Below, piece after piece: positions 7,162 through 14,884 of a DNA stretch of 64,000 nt. Under the pieces are notes generated by a model. The model saw only the letters and a program-made list of their open reading frames with translations, had not been told where the DNA came from and ran no database searches. The DNA lies in NCBI RefSeq assembly GCF_003665435.1, contig NZ_CP023407.1, forward strand, positions 1,116,001-1,180,000, written 5' to 3'. The position numbers and the translations under genes are program-made. The stretch comes from Streptomyces fungicidicus (GTDB taxonomy: Bacteria > Actinomycetota > Actinomycetes > Streptomycetales > Streptomycetaceae). Within the stretch, counting starts at the first letter, position 1; each line of letters begins with the position of its first letter.

Positions 7162-7650
7162 TGCTGCCCGACGCCGTCACCACCGACTTCGACCCCACCA
7201 TGTGGGACGACCGCCAGCTGCAGCAGGACATCAACCGGTACATCACCCGGCAGGCCCGCCCGATGCGCCCCGACGTGTTCGCCGTCATCCTCGACCGCAC
7301 CAGCCCCGACCAGCTGCCCGCCATCATGTGGCACGCCTGGCGGCGCCGTCGGGTTCCGCATCGACGGCGAACCCGCCGACCGGCCCGACCAGCCCACCCG
7401 GCTCTACCGGGCCTGCCTGCCCCAGCACACCCGCCGCATGTCCTGGACGCCCGACCTGTACGTCGCCCGCGCCTATGCGGCAGGAGAGGGCCACCACCAG
7501 CCCGGCGCCGACCGCATCTACACCGCCACCGTCCAGCCGCAGCACGTCCTCGCCATCAACGACGCCGTGCTCGCCAACCCCGACGAAACCGAATGGATCG
7601 TCGACCCCCGACACCTCGACATCCACCAGCACGAAGGGAACCCCTCATGA
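7158..7650 (+). pseudogene. Frameshifted hypothetical gene of the replication operon
   Basis: The ATG at 7158 (overlapping the Nudix stop) opens a frame reading through LDRTSPDQLPAIMWHAWRR, after which it becomes Arg/Pro-rich noise. The +1 frame from about 7345 continues sensibly (AVGFRIDGEPADRP, then MSWTPDLYVARAYA and ETEWIVDPRHLDIHQH) and ends at 7650, with the next ATG overlapping that stop. Removing one base in the G/C run at 7339-7347 restores a single protein of about 163 residues. It is therefore a pseudogene, a sequencing error, or a rare recoded gene. The restored product looks like a conserved small AICE protein of unknown function. Confidence 0.7.
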
Positions 7651-7892
7651 CCCGCGACCCGATCCGGTCCATGCGCGACCGGCAGAACGAGCGGAAGCGC
7701 GCGCTCGCCGACGGGCACTACGCCCGCGCCCTCATGGACAGGAAGGCGCCTAGCGTCGCCGCGTTCATCACCGCCCTCGACGCCGGCCACGAAGGGGAGG
7801 CCGCCCTCGACGCCGCCCGCGGTATCGACCAGGCCGCCGCCACCTTCCTCTCCAACCAGCAGCCCACCAACGACACGCCGCCCGCCGCTTAG
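7647..7892 (+). CDS. Small hypothetical protein
   Basis: An 81-residue charged, mostly helical protein (SMRDRQNERKRALADGHYAR, then a Gly/Ala-rich helix and a polar tail). No known domain is recognised. Its ATG overlaps the stop of the restored upstream frame (ATGA), which supports both genes. Unknown function. Confidence 0.6.
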   Translation: MTRDPIRSMRDRQNERKRALADGHYARALMDRKAPSVAAFITALDAGHEGEAALDAARGIDQAAATFLSNQQPTNDTPPAA

Positions 7893-7901
7893 GAGCCGAC
7901 C

Positions 7902-8543
7902 ATGCCCAAGACCGTCAACCTCACCGACGCGCAGCAGCAGCTCACCGCCGCCACCGCCACCGTCGACCAGCTCAAGGCAAAGCTCCTCGACGAAGGACCC
8001 GGCAGCGTCACCGCCGAAGAACTCGGCACCGCCGCCCTCGCCGTCGAGCACGCCAAGCTCACCCTTGCCCACGCGGCCAAGCAAGCCGAAGACCAGGCCG
8101 CCGCCGAACGGCTGGAGAACCTGCAGCTGCTCAAGGCGCAGATCCTCGAGCAGGCCGGCGACGTCGACCAGGCGCTCGACGCCATGCGCCAGCTGGAGAC
8201 CGCCGCGGCCGTACTCATCGAAGCGTGCGCGGGCAGGCAGCAGCTCATCAGCCAAGCCACCGCAGCCATGCGCCGCGCAGCCGTCCCCCGCCACAACGAA
8301 GACCAGGCCGACCAGCACGCCGGCCTCGCCTGGTCCGACGCAGGCATGGGACGCTCCGACGAACTCCACATCGACGGCCGCCGCATCAGCAACATCAGCG
8401 CAGGCGTCCTCATCGCCGCCGCCCTCCACCGCGCCATGCAACAGACCAAGCGAGGACCCGGACACCTCGCACCCATCGCCATCCACTCCATGAACGGCGA
8501 CCTCATCAACGACCCCCAGGCATGGCTCAACGCCATGTACTGA
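7902..8543 (+). CDS. Coiled-coil hypothetical protein
   Basis: A 213-residue protein dominated by Ala/Gln/Glu-rich heptads from about residue 8 to 130 (TDAQQQLTAATATVDQLKAK, ERLENLQLLKAQILEQAG), so a long coiled coil is likely. The C-terminal 70 residues (GRRISNISAGVLIAAALHRA) look globular. No signal peptide or membrane span. Ribosome site TAGGAG lies before the ATG. It ends the replication-side operon and is followed by strong hairpins. Function unknown. Confidence 0.7.
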   Translation: MPKTVNLTDAQQQLTAATATVDQLKAKLLDEGPGSVTAEELGTAALAVEHAKLTLAHAAKQAEDQAAAERLENLQLLKAQILEQAGDVDQALDAMRQLETAAAVLIEACAGRQQLISQATAAMRRAAVPRHNEDQADQHAGLAWSDAGMGRSDELHIDGRRISNISAGVLIAAALHRAMQQTKRGPGHLAPIAIHSMNGDLINDPQAWLNAMY

Positions 8544-8552
8544 CCCAGACGG

Positions 8553-8587
8553 CTCGCGACCATCCGGAAGGGGTTCCGGACCGCGAG
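8553..8587 (+). terminator. Hairpin downstream of the replication operon
   Basis: CTCGCG-ACCA-TCCGGAA, loop GGGG, TTCCGGA-C-CGCGAG: a 13-bp interrupted stem 9 nt after the coiled-coil gene stop. There is no T-tract, as is common in Streptomyces terminators. Confidence 0.6.
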
Positions 8588-8670
8588 AGACGACAGGAGT
8601 CCTCCTTTCCTCCGTGGTCGTCACACGGCGGCAGGCGCCAGCACCGTGCGAGCTCGGCGCCTGCCGCACC

Positions 8671-8716
8671 AATCCGGATGATCACCCTGGGGGGTGCCCC
8701 CAAGATCATCCGGATT
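8671..8716. other. 13-bp perfect inverted repeat with nested hairpin
   Basis: AATCCGGATGATC (8671-8683) and its complement (8704-8716) flank a 20-nt loop that itself contains GGGG-TG-CCCC. It lies in the 345-bp gap between the replication operon and the terminase-like gene, beyond the hairpin at 8553-8587. It may be a second terminator or a recognition site such as an origin or transfer locus. Apart from these hairpins I see nothing coding in 8544-8888. Confidence 0.55.
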
Positions 8717-8888
8717 TGCGGATCGGGCACGTTAGCTCCTCGCTGTGCGCGGGACCTGAAAAGCTCCTAAAGGGCCGCTGACCTGCGGAAACGTCCGCCG
8801 GTTCGGGTGCCGTTCCGCACACCATGTACCCCGTTCGCACGGAAAACCGCAGGTCAGGGCAGGTATTGCCGTTACGCAGGAGGTTGGG

Positions 8889-9233
8889 ATGCACGAGGTA
8901 CCGGAAGGGCTCGCCGAGTCGGGCCGGCGGTTGTGGTCGTCGGTGGCGGACCGGTTCGAGCTGGAGGTGCACGAGCAGCTGCTTCTGCTGCAGGCGTGCC
9001 GGTCCGTCGACCTGCTGGACAGGCTCGCGGCCCAGGCCGCGGCCGGCGGGCTGACGGTGACGAACGCCAAGGGCGATGAGGTCACCGCCCCGTGGATCAC
9101 GGAGCACCGGCAGCAGTCGCAGAACTACGCGCGGATGCTGGCGTCGCTGCGGCTGCCGGACGACGAGGACGAGCGGCCTCAGCGCCGTGGTGCGGCCCGC
9201 CGGTCCTACGGCATCCGGGGGTCGGTGGCGTGA
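8889..9233 (+). CDS. P27-type phage terminase small-subunit-like protein
   Basis: A 114-residue protein resembling P27-family small terminases: LAESGRRLWSSVADRFELEV, then HEQLLLLQACRSVDLLDRLAA, a short strand-like VTNAKGDEVTAPWI, and HRQQSQNYARMLASLRLPDD at the end. In phages these proteins recognise DNA for packaging. No large terminase or capsid genes are present, so on this element it may act as a site-specific DNA-binding protein. AGGAGG lies 6 nt before the ATG. It overlaps the next gene by GTGA. Confidence 0.7.
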   Translation: MHEVPEGLAESGRRLWSSVADRFELEVHEQLLLLQACRSVDLLDRLAAQAAAGGLTVTNAKGDEVTAPWITEHRQQSQNYARMLASLRLPDDEDERPQRRGAARRSYGIRGSVA

Positions 9234-9574
9234 AGCGGCGAGAACGGCAGCCAGAGGCCACGGACGAGCCTCCGGAGTATCTGCGGGAGTTCGGCCCGGA
9301 CCGGTACCGGCAGACGGCCGTGCAGGCGCTCAGAGACCATCCGGGCGACGTGTGGTGCGCGGCTATGCACGTCTGGCGGGCGTGGCAGTACGAGGGGCAG
9401 GCGTGGCAGGCGGAGCGGGGTGTCGTCCGCGGGGTGAAGGCTTGGCGGCGGCAGTTGGGTCAGGGCCGGCCGCCGATGGCGTGGGTGTGCGAGGAGTTCG
9501 CCCTGACGGTGAACGACGAGTCGACGCCCTGCCCGCCGGATTGCCGGACTCATGCAGGGCAGCGGCTCCGGTAA
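9230..9574 (+). CDS. Hypothetical protein paired with the terminase-like gene
   Basis: A 114-residue protein with no domain I recognise. The N-terminus is polar (RRERQPEATDEPPEYLREFG), the centre is Trp-rich (VWCAAMHVWRAWQYEGQAWQ) and the C-terminus has CPPDC. It is translationally coupled to the P27-like gene (GTGA) and followed by a strong terminator, so the two form their own transcription unit. Function unknown; a partner of the terminase-like protein is a guess from coupling. Confidence 0.65.
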   Translation: MKRRERQPEATDEPPEYLREFGPDRYRQTAVQALRDHPGDVWCAAMHVWRAWQYEGQAWQAERGVVRGVKAWRRQLGQGRPPMAWVCEEFALTVNDESTPCPPDCRTHAGQRLR

Positions 9575-9591
9575 GGGTCCAGGAACGCGAA

Positions 9592-9627
9592 AAGGCCCCC
9601 GTCCTCGAGGTCCGAGGCGGGGGCCTT
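9592..9627. terminator. Strong bidirectional terminator between convergent units
   Basis: AAGGCCCCCG (9592-9601) pairs perfectly with CGGGGGCCTT (9618-9627), with a CCTCGAGG palindrome in the loop. It lies between the plus-strand 9230-9574 gene and the 3' end of the minus-strand tra gene and has a T-rich end on both strands. Confidence 0.85.
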
Positions 9628-9784
9628 CGTCGTGCAGGGAGGGAAGCAGAGCAGGGGAGCCCCATGGCCGGTTTTCCGGGCCTCAGGGCTCCTTTGGTGT
9701 CTGCCTCCCTCGCCTCCCTCAACCGGCCTTTGTGCAGGTCACTCTGGGGGACCCGGTACGGGGAGCCGGTTGGGGAGAACTCCC
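9628..9784. other. Noncoding stretch between terminator and tra stop, candidate transfer locus
   Basis: This 157-bp stretch holds no credible gene. It contains a 9-bp direct repeat GCCTCCCTC (9703-9711, 9712-9720) and a GACCCGGTAC stretch near 9759. The TraB recognition octamer known from pSVH1-type plasmids is GACCCGGA, so a clt-like locus is conceivable, but only one partial match is visible. Low confidence. Confidence 0.2.
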
Positions 9785-11911
9785 TCAGATGTCGTCGGCT
9801 CCCTCGTCGTCGAGGTCGTCGCCCAGGCGGGCGAGGATGGCTTCCTGGACGCGGTCGCGGGAGACGACCATGCGGCCGGCGGACTTGTACTGCTCGGCCC
9901 CGTAGGGCTCGAGGACGCGCTTCAGGTCGGTCGGCGACCAGTCCCGGTACTCGCCCGGGTTGTGCTCGGCGAGCCGGTGCAGCACCTCCTGAACCAGCAC
10001 GCGCTGCTCGTCGCCGAGGACGGCCGCCACGTCGGCGAGCGCGTCGGCCGCCTGGTGCTCGGCCTCCTCGACCGGGCCGGTGCCGTCGTACAGGCCCATG
10101 GCGCGCTCGACGACCGGAGTGACTTCGTCGATGCCCTTCTCCGGGTCCCGGGCGATGTAGTGGGAGCGGATCACCTCGAACGGCTTGGACGTGAACCCGA
10201 ACGTCACGGCCGTGCCGACGTCCACCCCGGGGATCAGGGTCGTCGCGGTGATGCCCGCCTTGTGCTTGCCGGTGCCGAGGAGACCGTCATTGGCGACGTG
10301 GTCGCCGACGGCGAAGGCGACACGGTTGGACGTGTTGCGGGTGACGTCCCGCGGGATGCTGTCCGCGGTCGGCGACACGGTCGTGAAGATGAGCGTGATG
10401 CCCACCTTCCGGGCCTTCTTCAGCACCTTCACGGCCAGCTCGCCGGCCTCCTTGCCGTACTCCTTGTGCCCGAACAGCTCGTGCACCTCGTCGAAGACGA
10501 CGACCATCGGCTGCATCCGCGGGTCCTTCAGGGCCAGTTCGCGCGTCAGCTTGGTCGCCTCACCGCCCAGGGACTCCAGCAGCTTGCCCCGTTCGGTCAC
10601 CTCGTCGCGCAGCCGGCGCAGCGCGTCCAGGGCGTCCTTCACCTGCTCGTCGTCGTCGCCCTTGACCAGTCGGCGCAGGCGCGGCTTCAGCGGATCGAAG
10701 TCGACGTTGTACGCCATGCAGTACACCTCTGCGATGACGATCGGGGCGAGGATCGCCCCCAGCAGCAGCGCGATGACCAGGGAAGACTTCCCCTGCCCCA
10801 TGATGCCGCCCACCATGTAGTTCGACGCCATCAGCTTGCCGACGATCGGCTCCCCGCGCTGCGACACGGCGACGGGCACGCCCTTGAAGTAGTCGGCGGT
10901 GCCCTCGAGGAGCAACGGCCACGGCGGGATCGGACCGGACAGCGACCCCTGGTCGGCCACCCACAGGTCGAGCACCCCAGGCTGTTTCGGCGGCTCGACC
11001 GGCCACACCTCGATCGGCTTACGCATCAGGTTGTGGGCCAGGACGTTCTTCTTCCCGGCGATCATCTCGACGGTGACGCCCATCGGAAGCTGCAGCTGCG
11101 TGTGGTAGCCGTTCCCGGAGCGGGTCGTCGGCGACACCCAGCGCGGCTGCCAGCCCTCCTTGATGGCGGCGTTGAGCTGCGGAATCGACAGCTTCCCCAG
11201 CGCTCGCAGGATGGCATTCTCGTCGGGGACGACGTCCCTCTCCTCGGCGTCCGCGGGCAGCGCCCACGTCGGGGCCGCCTGCTGGCCGCGGCCCACCTTC
11301 CACGCGCCGGCGAGTGCGAGGAACGGAAGCGCGTACAGCAGCGGCTCCCAGATGACGCCGGCGATGAACGCCACCCAGGCGACGAACTCGACGACCGCGG
11401 TGATCGGGGTGAGGACGTCGGCGACGTCGTGGTTCGCCCAGGCGAGCATGACGCCCAGGAGCAGCAGCACCCCGGCGCCGGCCCCGACCCCGGTGGCGAT
11501 CGTCTTGGGGGCGTTCATCACCATCTGCAGCAGCTCGACGCGGCGGCGATGCCGAGCAAACCGGTAGGCGTAGGCGCGCTGTTCCCACTGCCGCACCAGT
11601 TCCTCGTTCCCGGAGGCTTCGGCGATCCGCATCATGCGTTCGTGGCGGGCGGTCGTCCTGGACTCCCAGGCGCGGCGGGCGAGGATGCGGGCGCCGCCCC
11701 AGGTGTAGGCGCCGTGCCGGATGAGGGCCCGGTAGCCGTCGTGGGTGCGGACCTCGACGACGACCCGCCGCAGGTGGTCGATGCGTACCCGGCGGCGCGG
11801 TTCCTCGGTCTTCTCGACGACCGGAGCGGACGGCTGCGCGGGGGCGAACTTGAGCAGCGACACTTGCGGTTTGACGTGCCCGTTTACCTTCTCCGGGGCG
11901 GTCTCGGTCAT
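9785..11911 (-). CDS. tra: FtsK/SpoIIIE-like conjugal DNA translocase (TraB/TraSA)
   Basis: A 708-residue single-protein conjugation motor that would pump double-stranded DNA between hyphae. Two membrane segments lie at about 135-190 (GAGVLLLLGVMLAW and VAWVAFIAGVIWEPLLYALPFL), leaving the motor in the cytoplasm. The FtsK-like ATPase has Walker A VGGIMGQGKSS near 370 and Walker B MVVVFDEVHELF near 468, plus a conserved FTTVSPTADSIPRDV. The C-terminal 100 residues are acidic and resemble the winged-helix DNA-reading domain of TraB (DWSPTDLKRVLEPYG). GAAGGAAC precedes the ATG. It lies at the promoter-distal end of the minus-strand transfer region. Confidence 0.92.
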   Translation of the reverse strand: MTETAPEKVNGHVKPQVSLLKFAPAQPSAPVVEKTEEPRRRVRIDHLRRVVVEVRTHDGYRALIRHGAYTWGGARILARRAWESRTTARHERMMRIAEASGNEELVRQWEQRAYAYRFARHRRRVELLQMVMNAPKTIATGVGAGAGVLLLLGVMLAWANHDVADVLTPITAVVEFVAWVAFIAGVIWEPLLYALPFLALAGAWKVGRGQQAAPTWALPADAEERDVVPDENAILRALGKLSIPQLNAAIKEGWQPRWVSPTTRSGNGYHTQLQLPMGVTVEMIAGKKNVLAHNLMRKPIEVWPVEPPKQPGVLDLWVADQGSLSGPIPPWPLLLEGTADYFKGVPVAVSQRGEPIVGKLMASNYMVGGIMGQGKSSLVIALLLGAILAPIVIAEVYCMAYNVDFDPLKPRLRRLVKGDDDEQVKDALDALRRLRDEVTERGKLLESLGGEATKLTRELALKDPRMQPMVVVFDEVHELFGHKEYGKEAGELAVKVLKKARKVGITLIFTTVSPTADSIPRDVTRNTSNRVAFAVGDHVANDGLLGTGKHKAGITATTLIPGVDVGTAVTFGFTSKPFEVIRSHYIARDPEKGIDEVTPVVERAMGLYDGTGPVEEAEHQAADALADVAAVLGDEQRVLVQEVLHRLAEHNPGEYRDWSPTDLKRVLEPYGAEQYKSAGRMVVSRDRVQEAILARLGDDLDDEGADDI

Positions 11912-11994
11912 GCTGGTTGTTCCTTCTCTCTGCGGAGGGACAGGGGCCCGGGGCGGCCGGCTGCTTGGCGGTAGGACGGCCGCCCCGGGCGGGT

Positions 11995-12168
11995 CTACTT
12001 CTTGCGGGCGTTCTCGCGGGCCTCGGCCTTCGCGATGATCTGCTCGGCCTGCTTCTCCAGCGCCCGCGTGGACTTGCCGCGGGCCTTGCGGCGCTGGACC
12101 TTGGCGCCGATGGCGACGACGCGGGCGACTTCGCCCCAGGTGAGCGGGTCGTGGTTCGTGGCGGGCAT
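11995..12168 (-). CDS. Small basic protein of the transfer operon
   Basis: A 57-residue Lys/Arg/Ala-rich protein (TWGEVARVVAIGAKVQRRKA, then KQAEQIIAKAEARENARKK). The ATG at 12168 is chosen over a longer frame because GAGAGGGG lies just upstream. It is probably one helix-rich domain and could bind nucleic acid. It lies between the Spd-like genes and tra. Unknown function. Confidence 0.55.
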   Translation of the reverse strand: MPATNHDPLTWGEVARVVAIGAKVQRRKARGKSTRALEKQAEQIIAKAEARENARKK

Positions 12169-12249
12169 GGTGGCCCCTCTCGGGTGGTGGGCCGGGGCTG
12201 TCCCGGCTCCCCTCACCGCCCGGACAGGCCGGGCGGATCGGGCAGCCGG

Positions 12250-12435
12250 TCAGCGGCGGTAGGTCCGCTGGAACTCGGCGATGGTGGCCGCGTTGGTGGC
12301 GGCGTCGCCCTCGGACGCCATGTGGTTGATGAGCTGCTCGAGCTTGTCGACGTCGTTGGCCCTGGCTGCGGCGGCGAGTTCCTGCGCCGTGTTCTGCGCG
12401 TACTGGCTGTCGTTGTTCCGGCTGAACAGGCCCAT
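12250..12435 (-). CDS. Small acidic/alanine-rich protein of the transfer operon
   Basis: A 61-residue protein starting MGLFSRNNDSQYAQNTAQEL and containing NDVDKLEQLINHMASEGDA, predicted helical. The ATG at 12435 has GAAGGGAG upstream. The MGLFSR-type N-terminus is frequent in small Streptomyces AICE proteins next to Spd genes. Function unknown. Confidence 0.6.
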   Translation of the reverse strand: MGLFSRNNDSQYAQNTAQELAAAARANDVDKLEQLINHMASEGDAATNAATIAEFQRTYRR

Positions 12436-12520
12436 GGCGGGCTCCCTTCGGTTGTGGGCTGGCCGGTTGGCCGGCCCCACCGCACCCCCACGGGCGAGCC
12501 GCGGGGGACGGAAGGGCGAG

Positions 12521-12829
12521 TCAGCGGCCCTTGCGCTGGACGTCCTGCCACATGCCACGCAGGACCAGGGCGAGGATGGCGACGGACACGGCGCCGATGG
12601 CGATCGCGATGGACGCGAACGCGATGCCGACGCCTCCGACGCAGGCGGCGGCCCCGATGCCGAGCCACTCGCCGGCGCTGCGGCCGTGCTGGTGCTGGCA
12701 GGCCGGCTGCTGGGGCTGCTGCTGGTTGAGGAGCTGCTGCGCGGCGAGGATGGCGGCGATCTGCTGGACCATCTGCGTGTTGTCGGCGGCCTCGACGGCG
12801 TCGCGGGCGGCCTTCTCCAGGGAGCTCAC
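12521..12829 (-). CDS. Small membrane protein, Spd-like
   Basis: A 102-residue protein. The first half is soluble and Gln-rich (IAAILAAQQLLNQQQPQQP, then CQHQHGRS) and the second half has one long or two short membrane spans (GIGAAACVGGVGIAFASIAI, VAILALVLRGMW) followed by a basic tail. The GTG at 12829 overlaps the stop of the 314-residue SpdB-like gene. It is a plausible component of the intramycelial spread machinery, but homology is not certain. Confidence 0.65.
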   Translation of the reverse strand: MSSLEKAARDAVEAADNTQMVQQIAAILAAQQLLNQQQPQQPACQHQHGRSAGEWLGIGAAACVGGVGIAFASIAIAIGAVSVAILALVLRGMWQDVQRKGR

Positions 12830-13770
12830 TTCTCGCCCCCGTTCCGCCCGGTGAGGGCCTTCTCCCGGTCGTACAGGGCGTCGATGGTGTCCCACGATCC
12901 GGTGAGCCCGCGGGCGTTCATCTCGGCGCGCATCGCGGCCCGGAACTTCCGCTTCGAGGGCGGCGGGTCCGTCGCGTACAGCTGCGCGGCGAGCAGCGCC
13001 ACGGCCCGGTTGTTCGCTTCCCGTGCCGACTCGGTCGGGGGTGTGCCGTCGTCCGCGCCAGACCGGTCACCCGCGTCGACGCTTCCCCCCGTGCCAAGTG
13101 CGGGAACGGGCTCCGGCACGCCCCCCGACAGCAGCGCTTCGAGGTCGTCGTCAGAGACCAGGCCGGGCAGCTCGGCGACGTCCGGCAGGGGGTGCTGGTC
13201 GATGACTTCCGCGTACTTCTCGAACGCGTCGTGCGTGACGGTCACGGCCTTCGCCTCCGCCTCCCGGGCGCCCTTCACGATGTCGGCGGCGGCCTTCGTC
13301 TCGTCGGCCCGGGCGGCTGCCACGGCCCGGGAGACGGCGATGCGGTCACGGGTCGCGGCCCTGGTGCGGTCGATGGCGGCCTGAGCGCGGGCGCTGATGC
13401 GGGTGGCGTCCCGGTCGATGGCCATCACCAGCGTGACCTTCGCCAGGACGGGGATGAGCGCGCCCACGACGGCGGCCAGGACGTCACCGGCGAGCAGCCC
13501 GTGAACGGCCAGCACCGCGACGGTCAGCGGCAGGAACACCCAGCCGATGACCTTCGGCAGCCGGGCATTCGATCCCTGCCGGCGGTGCGCGGTCTCCTGA
13601 GCCAAGGCGTACAGCCACACCGCGTCGTAGAGGACGGCGACGGAGTAGGCGAACACGGGGTGCGCCTGGGCGGTGAGGGTGTCACCGATCGCGGCAACGG
13701 CCCACACGACGGCGACGGCGGTGAGAGCGGCGGGCAGCGCCCAGGGCGCCGCCTTCTTCAGCTTGCTCAT
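12826..13770 (-). CDS. SpdB-like membrane protein (plasmid spread)
   Basis: A 314-residue protein with about four N-terminal membrane spans in residues 8-130 (WALPAALTAVAVVWAVAAIG, VFAYSVAVLYDAVWLYALAQ, VIGWVFLPLTVAVLAVHGLL, VLAAVVGALIPVLAKVTLV). An Ala/Arg/Glu-rich coiled segment and a C-terminal domain with SKRKFRAAMRAEMNARGL follow. This layout matches the Spd/SpdB proteins of Streptomyces plasmids, which act with TraB in spreading DNA along recipient hyphae (pock formation). It overlaps both neighbours by ATGA or GTGA. Confidence 0.75.
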   Translation of the reverse strand: MSKLKKAAPWALPAALTAVAVVWAVAAIGDTLTAQAHPVFAYSVAVLYDAVWLYALAQETAHRRQGSNARLPKVIGWVFLPLTVAVLAVHGLLAGDVLAAVVGALIPVLAKVTLVMAIDRDATRISARAQAAIDRTRAATRDRIAVSRAVAAARADETKAAADIVKGAREAEAKAVTVTHDAFEKYAEVIDQHPLPDVAELPGLVSDDDLEALLSGGVPEPVPALGTGGSVDAGDRSGADDGTPPTESAREANNRAVALLAAQLYATDPPPSKRKFRAAMRAEMNARGLTGSWDTIDALYDREKALTGRNGGEK

Positions 13771-13958
13771 GAAATCTCCTCGGCGGCACGCACAACAGCG
13801 TGTGCGGCCAGGCAGACGCCCTCACGGTCCCGGCGCTCGTTCGCTTCGAGGAGCGCGGCCATCAGGGCAGGAACGGACGGGGTCGGCCGGGCCGACCGGG
13901 CAACGGCGCGCAAGGCGGCGTGCTCGGTCGGCCGGCGAACGGGCCAACGGGCGGTCAC
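13767..13958 (-). CDS. Small hypothetical protein of the transfer operon
   Basis: A 63-residue protein (VTARWPVRRPTEHAALRAVA to EGVCLAAHAVVRAAEEIS), helical and Ala-rich, no known domain. The GTG at 13958 overlaps the upstream stop by four bases and its stop overlaps the SpdB-like ATG. The coupling is the main support that it is a gene. Confidence 0.55.
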   Translation of the reverse strand: MTARWPVRRPTEHAALRAVARSARPTPSVPALMAALLEANERRDREGVCLAAHAVVRAAEEIS

Positions 13959-14173
13959 GGCTGCTCGCCCTCCGAAAGCGACTCGGCGCACTTCGGGCAG
14001 TCGGGGTGACACTCCTCGACCGGGCGCGGGAGCATCGCCCACCAGACGGCGATCACCGCGAGGGCCAGCAGGGCGAAGACGGTCGTCCACGCCTGGTCGT
14101 GCCACACGAACTGGGCGACGCACTCGGCGGCCAGCAGCGGCAGCACCAGGACCCGGAACAGGATCGGGTTCAC
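13955..14173 (-). CDS. Small membrane protein with C-terminal cysteines
   Basis: A 72-residue protein with two predicted membrane spans (PILFRVLVLPLLAAECVAQF and WTTVFALLALAVIAVWWAML) and a cytoplasmic or outer tail containing CHPDCPKC, a possible metal site. GTG start, overlapping genes on both sides. It resembles the small SpdA/SpdB-like membrane proteins of AICE transfer regions in size and place, though no family can be named. Confidence 0.6.
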   Translation of the reverse strand: MNPILFRVLVLPLLAAECVAQFVWHDQAWTTVFALLALAVIAVWWAMLPRPVEECHPDCPKCAESLSEGEQP

Positions 14174-14562
14174 CGGACCTCACCCCGCAGGCGGAGCGCT
14201 TCGGTGGCGAGCTGCTCGATCCGGGACGCCGCCAGCCGCAGGCCCTCCGCGATACGGGGGCCGTCCTCCGCCGGGTAGTCGCCCTCCGCGTCCAGCACCA
14301 GCGAGATCACCGGCACCAGCTCGACGAACGGCGCCCACGACACCCACACGGTCAGCATCGGCAGCCAGCCGCGGGACTCCGTCACCGTGCCGGCCTTCAC
14401 CCTCACCGACCGGTGAGTGATGTCGTCACGGCCGACGATCGCGCCCTCCTGCCAGTGGTGGCCGATGCACCAGGTCGGGCAGTCGAACGTGACGGGCCCG
14501 TGGTCGAGGGTGTCGAGGGTGAGCGTTCGGGCCACCTCGAACGGCGGCGGCTGCCCGTTCAC
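14170..14562 (-). CDS. DUF6907-like protein (CPxWC motif), copy 2
   Basis: A 130-residue protein with FDCPTWCIGHHW near residue 30 and conserved ITHRSVRVKA and DGPRIAEGLRLAASRIEQLA. The CP-x-WC-x2-H motif and the order of strands are shared with the protein at 14884-15402, so the two are diverged paralogs in one operon. The family is widespread in Streptomyces, often on mobile elements; its function is unknown. The Cys/His cluster could bind a metal. GTG start, overlaps at both ends. Confidence 0.65.
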   Translation of the reverse strand: MNGQPPPFEVARTLTLDTLDHGPVTFDCPTWCIGHHWQEGAIVGRDDITHRSVRVKAGTVTESRGWLPMLTVWVSWAPFVELVPVISLVLDAEGDYPAEDGPRIAEGLRLAASRIEQLATEALRLRGEVR

Positions 14563-14768
14563 CGGCCCTCACCCCGGTCGGCGTCCAGCGCGGCCAGCAG
14601 GTCGCGCAGGACGTAGTGGAGGCCAACGGCGGCGCGGATCATCGCGTCCTGGTCGTGAATGTTCGCCCGGGCCTTCTCGGCGAGGGTCTCGCGGGCCCGG
14701 TCGATGGCCGTCGGCAGCGGCGGCACGAATGCGCGCTCGTCCGGGTCGTGCAGCGGGGTGTAGCTCAC
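14559..14768 (-). CDS. Small hypothetical protein of the transfer operon
   Basis: A 69-residue protein (VSYTPLHDPDERAFVPPLPT to LRDLLAALDADRGEGR) with a helical C-terminal half. The GTG at 14768 is preferred over the one at 14777 because it overlaps the TGA of the 39-codon gene by four bases, matching the rest of the operon. No known domain. Confidence 0.55.
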   Translation of the reverse strand: MSYTPLHDPDERAFVPPLPTAIDRARETLAEKARANIHDQDAMIRAAVGLHYVLRDLLAALDADRGEGR

Positions 14769-14884
14769 GCGGACCACCGCCGGCGGCGAGCCTTCGCGGC
14801 CAGGCGGCGCGCGTCACGCCTCGACAGTTCCTCGACGGCGACCCGCTGCCGGGTCGTGTCCACGTTGTGATTGCGGCGCGGCAT
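14765..14884 (-). CDS. 39-residue basic protein in the overlap chain
   Basis: A short ORF reading MPRRNHNVDTTRQRVAVEEL followed by an Arg-rich stretch (SRRDARRLAAKARRRRWSA). The ATG at 14884 overlaps the DUF6907 stop by one base (TGATG), and its TGA overlaps the next GTG (GTGA). These overlaps on both sides make a real, translationally coupled gene likely. The composition suggests nucleic-acid binding. Easily missed because of its size. Confidence 0.6.
   Translation of the reverse strand: MPRRNHNVDTTRQRVAVEELSRRDARRLAAKARRRRWSA

Noticed and set aside
9632..11974. A 780-codon plus-strand open frame opposite tra
   Set aside because: Antisense shadow of the FtsK-like gene, which has all ATPase motifs on the other strand.
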